A program made the translations under genes and the position numbers. From an uncultured Bacteroidales bacterium (GTDB lineage: Bacteria; Bacteroidota; Bacteroidia; Bacteroidales; Salinivirgaceae), in the NCBI GenBank assembly GCA_937981765.1, contig CALJOM010000013.1, positions 1 through 64,000 of the forward strand: a stretch of 64,000 nucleotides of DNA, given 5' to 3'. Positions within the stretch are counted from its first letter, which is position 1; each line of letters begins with the position of its first letter. The notes under the pieces were generated by a model that was not told the DNA's origin, searched no databases, and worked only from the letters and a program-made list of their open reading frames with translations. Positions 28,085 through 37,614 of the stretch are shown here, one piece after another.

Positions 28085-28738
28085 ATGATATTAGAAACAT
28101 TCAACTTTATTGTTCTAGTTCTGAAGGGAGCTCTTGTTGGATTAGCTGCATCGGCTCCGCTTGGTCCTATTGGCGTTTTGTGCGTTCAGAAAACTATCAG
28201 CAAAGGACGTACCATTGGCTTTCTGGCAGGAATGGGAGCTGCATTTGCCGATACAGTGTATGCTATCATTGCCGCGTTTGGTTTAGGTTTTTTTCAAAAA
28301 ATTTTAACCGATAATCAATCCTGGATTCAGATTGTGGGTCTTGTGGTTTTATTTTTTCTTGGGCTGAACATTTTTAGGTCGAATCCTACCAGACAAATCA
28401 GATTGAGAAATAGTCAAAAATATCAGGGCGTATTCGGCGATTTTATCTCCGTATTCGTTTTAACATTATCGAATCCTCTCACCGTAATATTTTTCGGAGC
28501 AAGTATAGCCGCTATTGGCGTTTATGAAGAGAGGCATCCCCTCTATGCACAATTTTTTGTTGTCTGCGGTGTATTTGCCGGGGCCGTGCTGTGGTGGTTT
28601 AGTCTTACGGGATTGGTTAGTCTGTTTCGTCATAAATTCCGACTTAAACAACTCTGGTGGATGAATAAAATCTCCGGAGGAATTATTATTCTATTGACTA
28701 TTGTTGCTGCTATAACTCTAATGTTTTTTAACTATTAG
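28085..28738 (+). CDS. LysE-type amino acid exporter family protein
   Basis: The 217-residue inner-membrane protein has about six transmembrane helices and the LysE/RhtB opening 'GALVGLAASAPLGPIGVLCVQKTISKGR' (the PxGP motif is seen as APLGPIG), followed by 'GFLAGMGAAFADTVYAIIAAFGL' and 'TLSNPLTVIFFGA'. Members export amino acids or related small molecules; the substrate cannot be told. It is convergent with the next gene, 23 bases away, with no terminator seen in between. Confidence 0.85.
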   Translation: MILETFNFIVLVLKGALVGLAASAPLGPIGVLCVQKTISKGRTIGFLAGMGAAFADTVYAIIAAFGLGFFQKILTDNQSWIQIVGLVVLFFLGLNIFRSNPTRQIRLRNSQKYQGVFGDFISVFVLTLSNPLTVIFFGASIAAIGVYEERHPLYAQFFVVCGVFAGAVLWWFSLTGLVSLFRHKFRLKQLWWMNKISGGIIILLTIVAAITLMFFNY

Positions 28739-28761
28739 CGGCTATAAGGTTACCTAACACT

Positions 28762-29484
28762 TTATGCAAGATTTCGCTCCTTTTTAATTGCATCAAAAGC
28801 ACTATTAATTTTTTGGATTTTCTCGTTGGCTGTTTTTTTGAAGTCTTCGCCAAGATATTCTACTCTATCGGGATGATACTTTAAGGCCATAGCTCTGTAA
28901 GCCTTTTTGATTTCCTCATCGGTAGCAGTAGGTGAAACTTCTAGCACTTCATAAGCCCAGCTTACATCCGGAATAAACGATGCCTTAGCAGAATTAAACT
29001 CAGCTTCAGATAAACCAAGCTGAAAGGCGATATTTTTAAGAACATTGAGTTCTTCTTTTGGAATAGAACCATCGGATTGGGCTATCCCAAATAGAAAATA
29101 GAATAGTTGCAAAATGGTAGTTTTGTTCATATTCTGACGAATCTGACGACATACCTCATCTACCGGAATCTCCTGCTTAACGATATCCCGAAGCATCAAC
29201 AAGGCTTCGCGCGCCTCCTCCTCGCCAAAAGTATTTTTAAAAAAGCTTTTTACATAATCCAATTCTGCCTTGACAATTTTGTTATCGGCTTTCATTACGG
29301 CAGCAACAAGTACGAGCAAGGATATTATAAAATCGCCCGGGGTGGTTTTTCCTTTATTGTTTCCTGTTTTAGCTTGTACGTCCTGGTCGATTACACTTCC
29401 GATAATATAACCGGATAAGGCCCCCAACGGCCCTAGGAGAACCCATCCAACTCCTGCTCCTATCCATTTTGCGAACTTTCCCAT
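28762..29484 (-). CDS. TerB-like/J-domain protein (DjlA-type)
   Basis: The 240-residue protein begins with a glycine-rich hydrophobic stretch (about 5-32, '[20 protein letters not shown]') that could insert into or lie on the membrane, then a helical TerB-like domain (about 50-155), and ends in a J domain (about 170-238) with the HPD motif in '[12 protein letters not shown]'. J domains stimulate DnaK ATPase, so this is a likely membrane-linked co-chaperone. It overlaps coaE by 25 bases and closes the nusB-to-coaE operon. Confidence 0.85.
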   Translation of the reverse strand: MGKFAKWIGAGVGWVLLGPLGALSGYIIGSVIDQDVQAKTGNNKGKTTPGDFIISLLVLVAAVMKADNKIVKAELDYVKSFFKNTFGEEEAREALLMLRDIVKQEIPVDEVCRQIRQNMNKTTILQLFYFLFGIAQSDGSIPKEELNVLKNIAFQLGLSEAEFNSAKASFIPDVSWAYEVLEVSPTATDEEIKKAYRAMALKYHPDRVEYLGEDFKKTANEKIQKINSAFDAIKKERNLA

Positions 29485-30056
29485 AATTGATTGTTAATGG
29501 TTAAAACTTGGGGTATTAATAGATTATGATTATTGTTTTCGATAATATGGGTAGACTTTTGGTAACGAACAGAGTCATCAACCTGATTCTGAACTCGTTT
29601 GAGAATTTCCTCGTAACTAAGATTACTCCGCTGCATTACCCTTTGAATTCTAATGTCGGTTGATGCAATTACGGTAATTACAGCATCGAAATTTTTATAA
29701 AGGTTATATTCAAACAGAAGGGCCGATTCAACAATAACATACCTTGATTTTTGTTCGTTTGCCCACTTCTTAATGTATTGACGCACAATAGGATGAACCA
29801 GGCTGTTGAGTGTGTCTAATTTTTTTCGGTTGTTAAATACCACGGAAGCCAGATATTGGCGATTTACTTCTGCCGAATTCAGGTAAGCGTCGGGGCCAAA
29901 CTCCAGAATTATTGAGTTGCGTAGCTCCTGGTCAGAGGTCATTAATCTTTTAGCCTCCTGATCGGAGTCAAATACAGGGATATCTAACAATTTAAAAATT
30001 TTAGCTACGGTTGATTTACCGCTTCCAATCCCTCCGGTTAAGCCTACTAGTTTCAT
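29460..30056 (-). CDS. coaE: dephospho-CoA kinase
   Basis: The 198-residue protein phosphorylates dephospho-CoA, the last step in CoA synthesis. The P-loop '[17 protein letters not shown]' (residues 5-21), the '[10 protein letters not shown]' segment for substrate binding and '[13 protein letters not shown]' with 'VESALLFE' are all present. The length is typical. It overlaps the ybbR gene by 4 bases (ATGA type) and the J-domain gene by 25, so translation is probably coupled. Confidence 0.95.
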   Translation of the reverse strand: MKLVGLTGGIGSGKSTVAKIFKLLDIPVFDSDQEAKRLMTSDQELRNSIILEFGPDAYLNSAEVNRQYLASVVFNNRKKLDTLNSLVHPIVRQYIKKWANEQKSRYVIVESALLFEYNLYKNFDAVITVIASTDIRIQRVMQRSNLSYEEILKRVQNQVDDSVRYQKSTHIIENNNHNLLIPQVLTINNQLWESSQNG

Positions 30057-31069
30057 TTCCAGTTAATGATATACGATACTTCACGTGGTGATACGGATAC
30101 ATTTCTCGCTAACGGATGAGTTTCAACCAACTCAACTTTGGCTTTTTTACCGGTACCGGCTTGCTGAAGTGAATAGAAATTAACAATGGCTGTAAATCCA
30201 GTCGATGTAATTCTTTCAAAATCATCAATTCCAACCTGATACTTAACCATCACATGGTCGGGAAATAGAATTACCTGAGCATTCTGTGGCCGATTTAAAA
30301 TTGTAATTGGCACTGATAAAGTATTTTCAGTAAACTTTTCAGGAATTATTGTAATTGAAACCATTTTCTGAGAGAGATTCAAAACACCGCGATTGTTTAA
30401 TCCAATATTGGTGGTAACGGGGGCTTTAATATTTTTCAAAATCGTGTCGTTGGTAAAAATGCAGCAGAGGGTATCGATGATTGCCCCAGGCCCGGCAACT
30501 TCAATGCTGTCGGGAACTAATTGTGGCTCTGTTTTAAGCCAATATTGGGGCTCAAATTTTACCTTTCCCCCAAAATAAACCTTTACTTTCTTTGTCTTTA
30601 ACCGGGAGAATGTTATCGAAATCACCGATGGGGAAATCTCCTTTACGGTAAGTGCATTATTAAACAAACGTTCTATGTTACTACGGGAAAGTTGAGAAAG
30701 AATTTGGGTCGAAAAATCGTTGTTCAGGTTCTGACCAATAAAATACGGTGTCAGATCTAATTCAAAGTTAGGTGTATTCCAAGTTTTATAAGATAAAATA
30801 GTAGAACCGCTACCCGAAATGGTGATAATAAAATAATTTGGAAGTGCCTGTGTTGCTTTGTATTCCAAAGGAATTCCCTTGTAGGTTACCGGAAGTTTAA
30901 GTTCTGTTACATATTCCTTGGAAAGGGCATTAAAAAACCAGAGAACTGAACTTATAAACAAAAAGAACAAAAACTTGTAGATACGGCTATCGAGATTTTT
31001 TACCTTCGATTCCCACCGATAAGCTTTACTTTTGCCTGTTTGTTCTTTGGTAGCTTCCATGAATCCCAT
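30053..31069 (-). CDS. YbbR-like domain protein
   Basis: The 338-residue protein has a cytoplasmic N-terminus, one transmembrane helix (about 33-52, 'FLFFLFISSVLWFFNAL') and an extracytoplasmic part of several beta-rich YbbR-type repeats, for example 'LKLPVTYKGIPLEY', 'KVKVYFGGKVKFEPQYWLK' and 'LSVPITILNRP'. YbbR proteins regulate cyclic-di-AMP synthesis in Firmicutes, but here no diadenylate cyclase gene lies next to it, and the family's role in Bacteroidetes is unclear. The order yajC - ybbR - coaE is conserved in the phylum. Confidence 0.85.
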   Translation of the reverse strand: MGFMEATKEQTGKSKAYRWESKVKNLDSRIYKFLFFLFISSVLWFFNALSKEYVTELKLPVTYKGIPLEYKATQALPNYFIITISGSGSTILSYKTWNTPNFELDLTPYFIGQNLNNDFSTQILSQLSRSNIERLFNNALTVKEISPSVISITFSRLKTKKVKVYFGGKVKFEPQYWLKTEPQLVPDSIEVAGPGAIIDTLCCIFTNDTILKNIKAPVTTNIGLNNRGVLNLSQKMVSITIIPEKFTENTLSVPITILNRPQNAQVILFPDHVMVKYQVGIDDFERITSTGFTAIVNFYSLQQAGTGKKAKVELVETHPLARNVSVSPREVSYIINWK

Positions 31070-31086
31070 TGAAAATAAAAGAAATA

Positions 31087-31105
31087 GGCCGGATGGGGCC
31101 CGGCC
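31087..31105 (-). terminator. weak hairpin between yajC and ybbR
   Basis: GGCCGG (31087-31092) pairs with CCGGCC (31100-31105) around a 7-base loop; the minus-strand sequence after it is U-rich but interrupted. It may attenuate read-through into ybbR rather than end the operon. Confidence 0.45.
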
Positions 31106-31116
31106 ATGTAGTCAAT

Positions 31117-31431
31117 TTATTTCTGAGGCTGTTGGATATCGGAGTTATCTTTAATGATACCGGCTTTTTCAACCTTTACTCTTACATTTTCTGCAATTTC
31201 AAGGATTACGGTTGTGTCGTGAACCTCTACCACTTTTCCGTAGATTCCGCCCAGTGTTAGAACCTTATCTCCCTTTTGTAGCGATTCGCGAAATTTCTGT
31301 ATTTCTTTCTGACGCTTCATTTGTGGGCGAATCATAAAGAAATAAAAAATTACAATTATTAGCAACAAAGGAATAATTGCTCCCAGTCCACCGCCACCAT
31401 TGGGGTCGGCCATTAAAATTAGTGTTGTCAT
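31117..31431 (-). CDS. yajC: preprotein translocase subunit YajC
   Basis: The 104-residue protein has one transmembrane helix (about 17-36, 'AIIPLLLIIVIFYFFMI') followed by 'RPQMKRQKEIQKFRESL' and the small beta domain 'GDKVLTLGGIYGKVVEV', the usual YajC pattern. YajC joins SecDF near the translocon. It lies 20 bases after the DUF1573 lipoprotein gene in the nusB operon. Confidence 0.93.
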   Translation of the reverse strand: MTTLILMADPNGGGGLGAIIPLLLIIVIFYFFMIRPQMKRQKEIQKFRESLQKGDKVLTLGGIYGKVVEVHDTTVILEIAENVRVKVEKAGIIKDNSDIQQPQK

Positions 31432-31451
31432 ATTATTACAGGTTTAGAAAT

Positions 31452-31916
31452 TTAATTCGGGACTATTACATTGGCTTTTATGGTTAACGTTACTGTAGAG
31501 GGTTGGGCATTCGTTAAAAGGGTTATTGTCTTTAACTGTTGCCCTGACCTGCCGGCACTTGAGAAGGCCACCTCAACCTTTCCGGTTTGCCCCGGTGCAA
31601 TAGGTTCTCTGGAAAACTTTGGCACAGTGCATCCACAGGATGCTGAAGCCTGACTTATCACCAGATCAGCCTCACCAACATTTTTTATAATGAATGTGTG
31701 AGCAACATTTTCTCCTTGAATAATTACACCGAAATCGAACGTGCTTCCATCTTTTCCGTCTTTGCCAAGAATCTCAATTTTAGGCAGTTTAATCTGGGTG
31801 TTCACACCGTCGGCGGTTATTGGATTAGCAACATTACGTGCACCAACCTTTTCCCGTTCCTTTTTCTCGCAGGATATTATTACTAGTGGCAACAACAAAA
31901 AAAGAAATCGTTTCAT
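31452..31916 (-). CDS. DUF1573 lipoprotein
   Basis: The 154-residue protein has a lipoprotein signal peptide (1-15) with lipobox 'VIISC', Cys16 being the expected lipid-modified residue. The rest is one DUF1573 domain of immunoglobulin-like fold: 'FDFGVIIQGENVAHTFIIKN', 'SQASASCGCTVPKF' and 'GKVEVAFSSAGRSGQ'. Family members are abundant in Bacteroidetes and have no settled function. It lies between nusB and yajC. Confidence 0.88.
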   Translation of the reverse strand: MKRFLFLLLPLVIISCEKKEREKVGARNVANPITADGVNTQIKLPKIEILGKDGKDGSTFDFGVIIQGENVAHTFIIKNVGEADLVISQASASCGCTVPKFSREPIAPGQTGKVEVAFSSAGRSGQQLKTITLLTNAQPSTVTLTIKANVIVPN

Positions 31917-31954
31917 TTTATGAAGGTTTATATGACTTTTTCAAATACGAGAAA

Positions 31955-32893
31955 CTAATTGGTAAGTTTGAGCCTACTAACTCTATTCTCTGACACCAGG
32001 CGCTCCATAATTCGCTCTAAAATTCCGTTTACAAAGATAGAACTTTTTTCCGTGCTATAATATTTTGCGATTTCTATATACTCATCCAAAGTTACAGCAA
32101 CCGGAATGGTGGGGAACTCTAAGATTTCGGTTATGGCCATGCAAAGAATCACACGGTCGATAATGGCCATTCTATCGAATTCCCACTGTGTAGAAGTTTC
32201 TGATATAATTTTTATGTATTCCTCTCTCTTTAGAATTGATTGTTGAAGTAATCGTTGGGCAAAGACTTTGTCTTCTTCCGTTTTATACATGGGCAGGAGG
32301 GTGTTTTTCCCTCCTTTGGTCTCCTTCATGCGCTGAATTGTTCTCAAATTCATCGATAAAACAAACTCAACATCATCGTTCCAAAATATGGATTTATCTT
32401 CCAAAACGGAGAAAAGATCAAGGTTCTCTGGTAAAAGTTTTTCGTAAATAAAATAAACTATTTGTTTATCCTGACGGTATGAGTCTTCAGGATGATTCAT
32501 ATAGTCTCTGTACTCCTCGGAAGAAATGAGTGTAGAATAATTTTTTTTCAACAATTCGGGATAATCCTCCCAAACAATAGGAGAGGCTATCTGAGTTTTC
32601 TCATTTTGAAGCATCTTCGATAAGTCTGAAATAACCCGGTTGTTAATAAACCTCATATTAGGATTCCGTTCTTCTTCCGTTGCGATAAACTTTCGTCTTC
32701 GAAGCTCAGTAACATCGGCAGCATACCGGTTTAACGAAAACAACAGCGTAAAAAACGATAGATACAATTCGTAATATCGATCTAGCGACTTATTCAATTC
32801 ATTTTCGAAAAAATTCAAATCTTCATCTTCATTGTTAAAATAGGAGAACACTACATGCATTACTTTAATCCGGAGGAGGGTTCGGCTAATCAT
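31955..32893 (-). CDS. nusB: transcription antitermination protein NusB, long Bacteroidetes form
   Basis: The 312-residue protein is about twice the length of E. coli NusB. The C-terminal third carries the recognisable NusB fold: 'WEFDRMAIIDRVILCMAITEILEF', 'VAVTLDEYIEIAKYYSTEKSSIFVNGILERI'. The N-terminal part starts with MISRTLLRIKVMHVVFSYF, the usual first helix. NusB with NusE binds boxA in rRNA leaders. I prefer the ATG at 32893 to a TTG at 32935, because a promoter box lies between them. It heads the operon through yajC, ybbR and coaE. Confidence 0.9.
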   Translation of the reverse strand: MISRTLLRIKVMHVVFSYFNNEDEDLNFFENELNKSLDRYYELYLSFFTLLFSLNRYAADVTELRRRKFIATEEERNPNMRFINNRVISDLSKMLQNEKTQIASPIVWEDYPELLKKNYSTLISSEEYRDYMNHPEDSYRQDKQIVYFIYEKLLPENLDLFSVLEDKSIFWNDDVEFVLSMNLRTIQRMKETKGGKNTLLPMYKTEEDKVFAQRLLQQSILKREEYIKIISETSTQWEFDRMAIIDRVILCMAITEILEFPTIPVAVTLDEYIEIAKYYSTEKSSIFVNGILERIMERLVSENRVSRLKLTN

Positions 32894-32923
32894 GGTTTTC
32901 GATGGGTTTCTGAAATCTTGGGG

Positions 32924-32931
32924 CAAAGTTA
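32924..32931 (-). promoter_or_regulatory. promoter -7 box of the nusB operon
   Basis: TAACTTTG on the minus strand fits TAnnTTTG and lies 30 bases before the ATG at 32893. Confidence 0.5.
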
Positions 32932-33080
32932 TCAAATATTGTGCTAATTTTTGCGATTTAATGACTGCTGTATTAAATCATTGCCCGCTGTTTGCTCTGA
33001 ACCAAGGTTGTCAATAAATTTCTCCTTAGTATGCACGCTAAATAAAATTAGGGACCATAGTGATAGTTTATCCTCGCTGT

Positions 33081-33737
33081 TCAATAGAAAAATTCGGTTT
33101 TAATATCTTGGGAAGCCACACCTCTACTAAGCAGAACTTCTGTTACTTTTTTTATCATGTTGTTCCCTCCACAGAGATAATATACTGCATGGTCAAAAAT
33201 TACCCTATCGAGATAATCGGTTATTCTGCCTCCTGTGTCAGGGTTATCTTCACGACTGGTAACTAAGAAACGGCGTTCCGGAGAAAAATTTTCCACACCA
33301 ACGGCTTCCTTTGCTGTTTTTACTCCATAGAGAAGGGCGTAGTCTAAATCGGGATAACTGGTAACCATGGAATGAAAAGGAGCTATTCCGCTTCCCGTAG
33401 CAATGAAAACAATTTTTTTCTGGGTTCTGTCGGGAGGTAACCGAAAATAACCTTTAGGTCCATCCAGAAAAACCTTGTCGTTCTCTCGAAGGTTGAACAA
33501 CATGGGTGAAAATTCACCGTTATCGACCCGGTGAATTAGAAAATCTATCCATGGATCGTTAATTCCGCTAAAAACAGAGTAGGCCCTTGATTGTTTATTT
33601 CTGAGTAATCCAAGGTAAAAATACTGTCCAGGGATAAAATCAACCTCTTTACGTTCCAGCCGCAAGAGAAGTAATGTTGGGGAGATTAGTTGACGGTTGA
33701 TTACCTTGTGTAAAAAATTGTTGTCAATTTTTTTCAT
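33081..33737 (-). CDS. ferredoxin-NADP+ reductase-type FAD/NAD(P)-binding protein
   Basis: The 218-residue protein has the FAD-binding barrel ('FIPGQYFYLGL', 'RAYSVFSGINDPWIDFLIHRV') and the NAD(P)-binding half ('IVFIATGSGIAPFHSM', 'ALLYGVKTAKEA', 'YLCGGNNMIKKVTEVLLSRGV', shown in outline). It moves electrons between NAD(P)H and ferredoxin, flavodoxin or a similar partner. Its own iron-sulfur domain is absent. The start is unsure: ATG at 33737 is used; ATG at 33758 and TTG at 33803 are also in frame. It is divergent from lemA. Confidence 0.85.
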   Translation of the reverse strand: MKKIDNNFLHKVINRQLISPTLLLLRLERKEVDFIPGQYFYLGLLRNKQSRAYSVFSGINDPWIDFLIHRVDNGEFSPMLFNLRENDKVFLDGPKGYFRLPPDRTQKKIVFIATGSGIAPFHSMVTSYPDLDYALLYGVKTAKEAVGVENFSPERRFLVTSREDNPDTGGRITDYLDRVIFDHAVYYLCGGNNMIKKVTEVLLSRGVASQDIKTEFFY

Positions 33738-33778
33738 ACATTTGTGGGATTTTGCCATTAGGTGAAACGCTCTTTTCG

Positions 33779-33786
33779 TAACTTTG
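33779..33786 (+). promoter_or_regulatory. promoter -7 box of lemA
   Basis: TAACTTTG fits TAnnTTTG and lies 22 bases before the lemA ATG at 33809. Confidence 0.5.
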
Positions 33787-33808
33787 TTGAAACTAAAACA
33801 CAACGGGT

Positions 33809-34435
33809 ATGAACGACAAAATTATTAAGCCCAAGGGTACGGGCTGCCTTGCAAGTACAATGATAGGAGTTCCCCTGATTCTCCTCCTGATAGTATTTCT
33901 GATTTTCGGATTCACCTCCTATAATCGCATGGTTCGTTATGAAGAAGAGGTAAAATCGCAATCGGGAAATGTTGAAAACAACTATCAACGAAGAGTCGAC
34001 CTGGTAGAAAATCTGGTAAATGTGGTAAAAGGTTATGCAGGACACGAAAACCAAACGTTAATCGGAGTGGTTGAAGCCCGAAGCCGAGCCACCGGTATAA
34101 CCCTCAAAGCGGAAAACCTTACCCAGGAAAAACTCGAACAATTTCAGGAAGCTCAGGATAATCTCTCTGGAGCAGTTTCCAGATTGTTGGTTGTTGTGGA
34201 AAATTATCCTGACTTAAAAGCTCAGCCAAGTTTCCGACAGTTAATGAACAGTTTGGAACAAATCGAAGCGGAAATTCTTATACAACGAAATCTCTACAAC
34301 GAAAAAGCCCGCAAATACAACACCTACATCCGTCAATTTCCAAAAAATCTATTTGCACGGATGTTCGATTTTAAGCCCTTTGGATATTTTAAAGCCTCTG
34401 CCGAAGCTGCAAAAGCTCCCATGGTAACCATGTAG
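33809..34435 (+). CDS. lemA: LemA family protein
   Basis: The 208-residue protein has a transmembrane helix (about 17-38) and a long helical domain with the LemA marks 'YEEEVKSQSGNVENNYQRRVDLVENLV' (in part), 'LVNVVKGYAGHE', 'LLVVVENYPDLKAQPSF' and 'LYNEKARKYNTYIRQFP'. The function in bacteria is unclear; many LemA genes sit beside TPM-domain or HtpX genes, but here a small membrane protein follows 8 bases later. Confidence 0.93.
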   Translation: MNDKIIKPKGTGCLASTMIGVPLILLLIVFLIFGFTSYNRMVRYEEEVKSQSGNVENNYQRRVDLVENLVNVVKGYAGHENQTLIGVVEARSRATGITLKAENLTQEKLEQFQEAQDNLSGAVSRLLVVVENYPDLKAQPSFRQLMNSLEQIEAEILIQRNLYNEKARKYNTYIRQFPKNLFARMFDFKPFGYFKASAEAAKAPMVTM

Positions 34436-34443
34436 TTCCCGAT

Positions 34444-34758
34444 ATGGTTAAACTAATTTTTATCATAACTATTTTAGCTGTTTCGGTGGTTATTGGACGT
34501 ACAATCCGTGATATGATCCGGAAACGTCCAATACGGGATAAACAAACCCGCCGAAAACCCTTGCATCTGTTTTTTGCTGTAACGGCTGTTTTCGTGATTC
34601 TTTTTGTTGCACTTACCATTGGCATTGGCGGAAATATTCAAAATCTGCTCAACTATCAAAGCCTTGAACTGCTGATACTATTCCTGGCAGTTCTCATTTT
34701 TGGCATCTATGTTATGATTGAGGTAATAAAATACATTGACAAATTGCGAAAAAAATAA
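34444..34758 (+). CDS. small three-helix membrane protein of unknown function
   Basis: The 104-residue protein has transmembrane helices at about 3-19, 44-64 and 75-95 with a basic loop 'RDMIRKRPIRDKQTRRKP' between the first two. I do not recognise a family. It starts 8 bases after lemA and is probably translated with it. Confidence 0.6.
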   Translation: MVKLIFIITILAVSVVIGRTIRDMIRKRPIRDKQTRRKPLHLFFAVTAVFVILFVALTIGIGGNIQNLLNYQSLELLILFLAVLIFGIYVMIEVIKYIDKLRKK

Positions 34759-34818
34759 CCCACCAAGTGCCTAAAAATCCACAGATAACTGAGTATTGAC
34801 TGAAGAGAGTTTCAACTT

Positions 34819-36159
34819 ATGAAAATTGTTATTGGGGGGTGCGGAGCTCTGGGTGCCCAATTGATCAAAATGCTAAACAACGAGGGGCACGACATTGTTG
34901 TAATTGAAACAGATCAAACCGCACTAGAAACAGTTACGGCGAACTACGACGTTTTGGGAATAATTGGCTCAATAACCTCATTTTCTTCGCTCAATGAAGC
35001 CGGAGTTAAAGATGCCGACCTTTTTGTAGCCGTGGCCCGAGAACTCGAAACCAATATCACGGCATGTATTTTAGCCAAACGACTAGGAGCTGAAAAAACC
35101 GTAGCCAGGATCGACAGTTCGGAATATCTCCAGCCAACAAACCGTGCCCATTGCATTGGGTTAGGGGTTGATGCCCTGGTTTATCCACAGATGCTGGCTG
35201 CACGTGAAATTGTTAACCTTATTTCACAAACCGGAACCAGCGAAGTATTTAACTTTTCAAACGGAATGCTTTCGCTATATGTGATAAAACTTATTGAAAA
35301 TGCTCCCGTTATTGGTAAAACCCTACGTGAAGTCTCGCAAATTGAAAACGAACTCAACTACCGTGCGGTAGCTATTTCAAGACACGGGAGAACATTTATT
35401 CCTAAAAGCGACGAGATTTTTCATAAAGATGATGTTGTTTTTGTAATCAGCACTCCGAAAGGAATTCAAAAAATTACGCAATATAGTGGCCAGCAAAACA
35501 TTATTCCCGAAAATATTATGATTTTGGGAGGAAGCCGTCTTGGTATTCGAACTGCCAGTACATTGGAAAATCAAGCCAACATAAAACTAATTGAAATAGA
35601 TAAGCCCAAATGCTTTGAGTTGTCTGAACTTCTTCCTGAAACCTTGGTTCTTAACGGAGATGGCCGAGATACAGAACTTTTGCGACAGGAAGGAATTGAA
35701 AAAACCGATGTGTTTATTGCTGTTACCGGAAACAGCGAAACCAATATCCTCACATGTCTTCAGGCAAAAAAAATGGGAGTCAGAAAAACCATTGCCGCCG
35801 TTGAAAGCATCGACTACATTCCCTTAGCCGAAAACTTAGGCATTGATGCCATTATCAATAAAAAGATAATCGCAGCCAGCTATATTTTACGCTTTACAAT
35901 TAATGCCGATGTAACGTCGTTTATGTGTCTATTGGCCAGCGATGCGGAAGTTTTTGAATTTATTGTTCGTCCGGGAGCCAAAATAACTAAAGGAAAGTTG
36001 AAAGAAATTAATTTCCCAAAAGAAGCAACCATTGGCGGCGTAGTTAGAAACAAAACTTCCTTTATTGCAACCGGCGATACCCATATCAAGGCCAACGATC
36101 ACGTGGTAGTTTTCACCCTTCCCAATGCCGTAGGAAAACTGGAAGAATTTTTTAATTAA
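34819..36159 (+). CDS. trkA: Trk potassium uptake NAD-binding protein TrkA
   Basis: The 446-residue protein is a duplicated RCK module: two Rossmann folds ('IVIGGCGALGAQLIKML' at the start and 'IMILGGSRLGIRTASTL' near 235) each followed by a TrkA_C domain ('LREVSQIENELNYRAVAI' and 'KITKGKLKEINFPKEATIGG', in part). It is the cytoplasmic gate regulator of the Trk K+ channel and binds NAD(H) and possibly ATP. The second fold has Ser in place of the usual Gly in the Gly-rich loop (GGSRLG against GCGALG). trkH follows 4 bases later. Confidence 0.95.
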   Translation: MKIVIGGCGALGAQLIKMLNNEGHDIVVIETDQTALETVTANYDVLGIIGSITSFSSLNEAGVKDADLFVAVARELETNITACILAKRLGAEKTVARIDSSEYLQPTNRAHCIGLGVDALVYPQMLAAREIVNLISQTGTSEVFNFSNGMLSLYVIKLIENAPVIGKTLREVSQIENELNYRAVAISRHGRTFIPKSDEIFHKDDVVFVISTPKGIQKITQYSGQQNIIPENIMILGGSRLGIRTASTLENQANIKLIEIDKPKCFELSELLPETLVLNGDGRDTELLRQEGIEKTDVFIAVTGNSETNILTCLQAKKMGVRKTIAAVESIDYIPLAENLGIDAIINKKIIAASYILRFTINADVTSFMCLLASDAEVFEFIVRPGAKITKGKLKEINFPKEATIGGVVRNKTSFIATGDTHIKANDHVVVFTLPNAVGKLEEFFN

Positions 36160-36163
36160 CGGT

Positions 36164-37609
36164 ATGTTTAACTATCGATTAATATTCAGGATCTTAGGCA
36201 CACTACTGCTTTTTTTATCGCTTATTCTGGGAGTTGCAGCCCTGGTTTCATACCAATACCAAAGCACCGACATTCATTCCTTCTTAATTAGTGGATTGAT
36301 AACCTTTTCTCTAGGAATAATTCTGTGGGCTATCAACTCAAAATCGGCCTGGAAGCTAGAAAAACGCGATGCCTTTCTGCTGGTTTTGCTAAGTTGGGTA
36401 ACATTTTCGTGGTTTGGCAGTTTACCATATCTTTTTCATACAAACTTTCAAAGCATAACCAACTCTATTTTTGAGTCTGTGAGTGGATTCACAACTACCG
36501 GGATTTCATCGTTTGACGATATAGAATCGCTCCCCAAAGGAATTCTGTTTTGGCGTGCCCAAACCCAATGGATCGGAGGAATGGGATCCATTCTGTTTGC
36601 TTTTATAATACTCCCATTTCTTAATATTGGTGGAATTGAATCGTTCTCAACTGAAGGTTACGGAATTTCATTTCTGAAATTAACTCCAAAACTTAGCCAA
36701 ACCATGTTGAGACTTTTAATGGTTTACGTTTTTCTTACTACGGCAGCTGCTATTCTCCTTTGGCATGCGGGGATGGATGGTTTTGATGCAATTTGTCATG
36801 CCATGTCGACAGTATCTACGGGTGGGTTTAGTACCAAAAATATGAACATTGCACATTTTAACAACCCAACCATCGATTATATTATCATTGGTTTCATGTT
36901 TCTGTCGGGTGTAAACTATTCGTTGCTGTATTTATCCCTAATCCTGAAATTAAGACCACTGTACAAAAACGAAGAGGTTATTTATTATGTAAGTTTTACA
37001 CTATTTTTTGCGTTGTTGATTTTCTCAACCCTCCTGCCACATTCCAACAATTTGGAACAAACTTTTAGAAATTCGGTTTTCACAGCACTATCTATCCTCA
37101 CCACAACGGGATTTCTGAATACCGATCCCAACGTATGGCCAGTTATTATGCACAATTTAGTGTTTTTAATGCTCTTTTTTGGGAGTTCCACGGGTACAAC
37201 AACCGGAGGGCTCAAAATATATCGTATTGTTTCGATAGTTAAGAACACCTATTATGAAATGAAACGAGCACTTCATCCCAAAGCTGTTATACCGCTGAGA
37301 ATCAACAAAAAGAACTTTAGCGAAGAAACCGTAAGCGAAATTATTCTTTTCGTTCTGCTTTTTATTGGAATTTATGCAATAGGAGTTGTAATGCTGGTTT
37401 TCGATAACATGGACTTCGAAACGGCTTTAGGATCATCGCTTACAGCGCTGTGTAATGTTGGCCCAGGTATTGGAAAGGTAGTCAATCCGGCTGGTTATGC
37501 CAATGTTCCAATGTTCTCCAAATGGGTTTTGTCCCTTCTAATGCTAATAGGACGGCTCGAAATTTTTACAGTGCTAATTGTATTTACTCCCCAGTTCAGA
37601 AAACTATGA
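36164..37609 (+). CDS. trkH: Trk potassium uptake membrane subunit TrkH
   Basis: The 481-residue inner-membrane protein carries the four pore-loop repeats of the Trk/Ktr/HKT channel family: 'VSGFTTTGISSF', 'MSTVSTGGFSTKN', 'LTTTGFLNTD' and 'LTALCNVGPGIG', with the filter glycines in place. It imports K+ under control of TrkA, whose gene precedes it by 4 bases. It is convergent with the following gene. Confidence 0.95.
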   Translation: MFNYRLIFRILGTLLLFLSLILGVAALVSYQYQSTDIHSFLISGLITFSLGIILWAINSKSAWKLEKRDAFLLVLLSWVTFSWFGSLPYLFHTNFQSITNSIFESVSGFTTTGISSFDDIESLPKGILFWRAQTQWIGGMGSILFAFIILPFLNIGGIESFSTEGYGISFLKLTPKLSQTMLRLLMVYVFLTTAAAILLWHAGMDGFDAICHAMSTVSTGGFSTKNMNIAHFNNPTIDYIIIGFMFLSGVNYSLLYLSLILKLRPLYKNEEVIYYVSFTLFFALLIFSTLLPHSNNLEQTFRNSVFTALSILTTTGFLNTDPNVWPVIMHNLVFLMLFFGSSTGTTTGGLKIYRIVSIVKNTYYEMKRALHPKAVIPLRINKKNFSEETVSEIILFVLLFIGIYAIGVVMLVFDNMDFETALGSSLTALCNVGPGIGKVVNPAGYANVPMFSKWVLSLLMLIGRLEIFTVLIVFTPQFRKL

Positions 37610-37614
37610 AACGG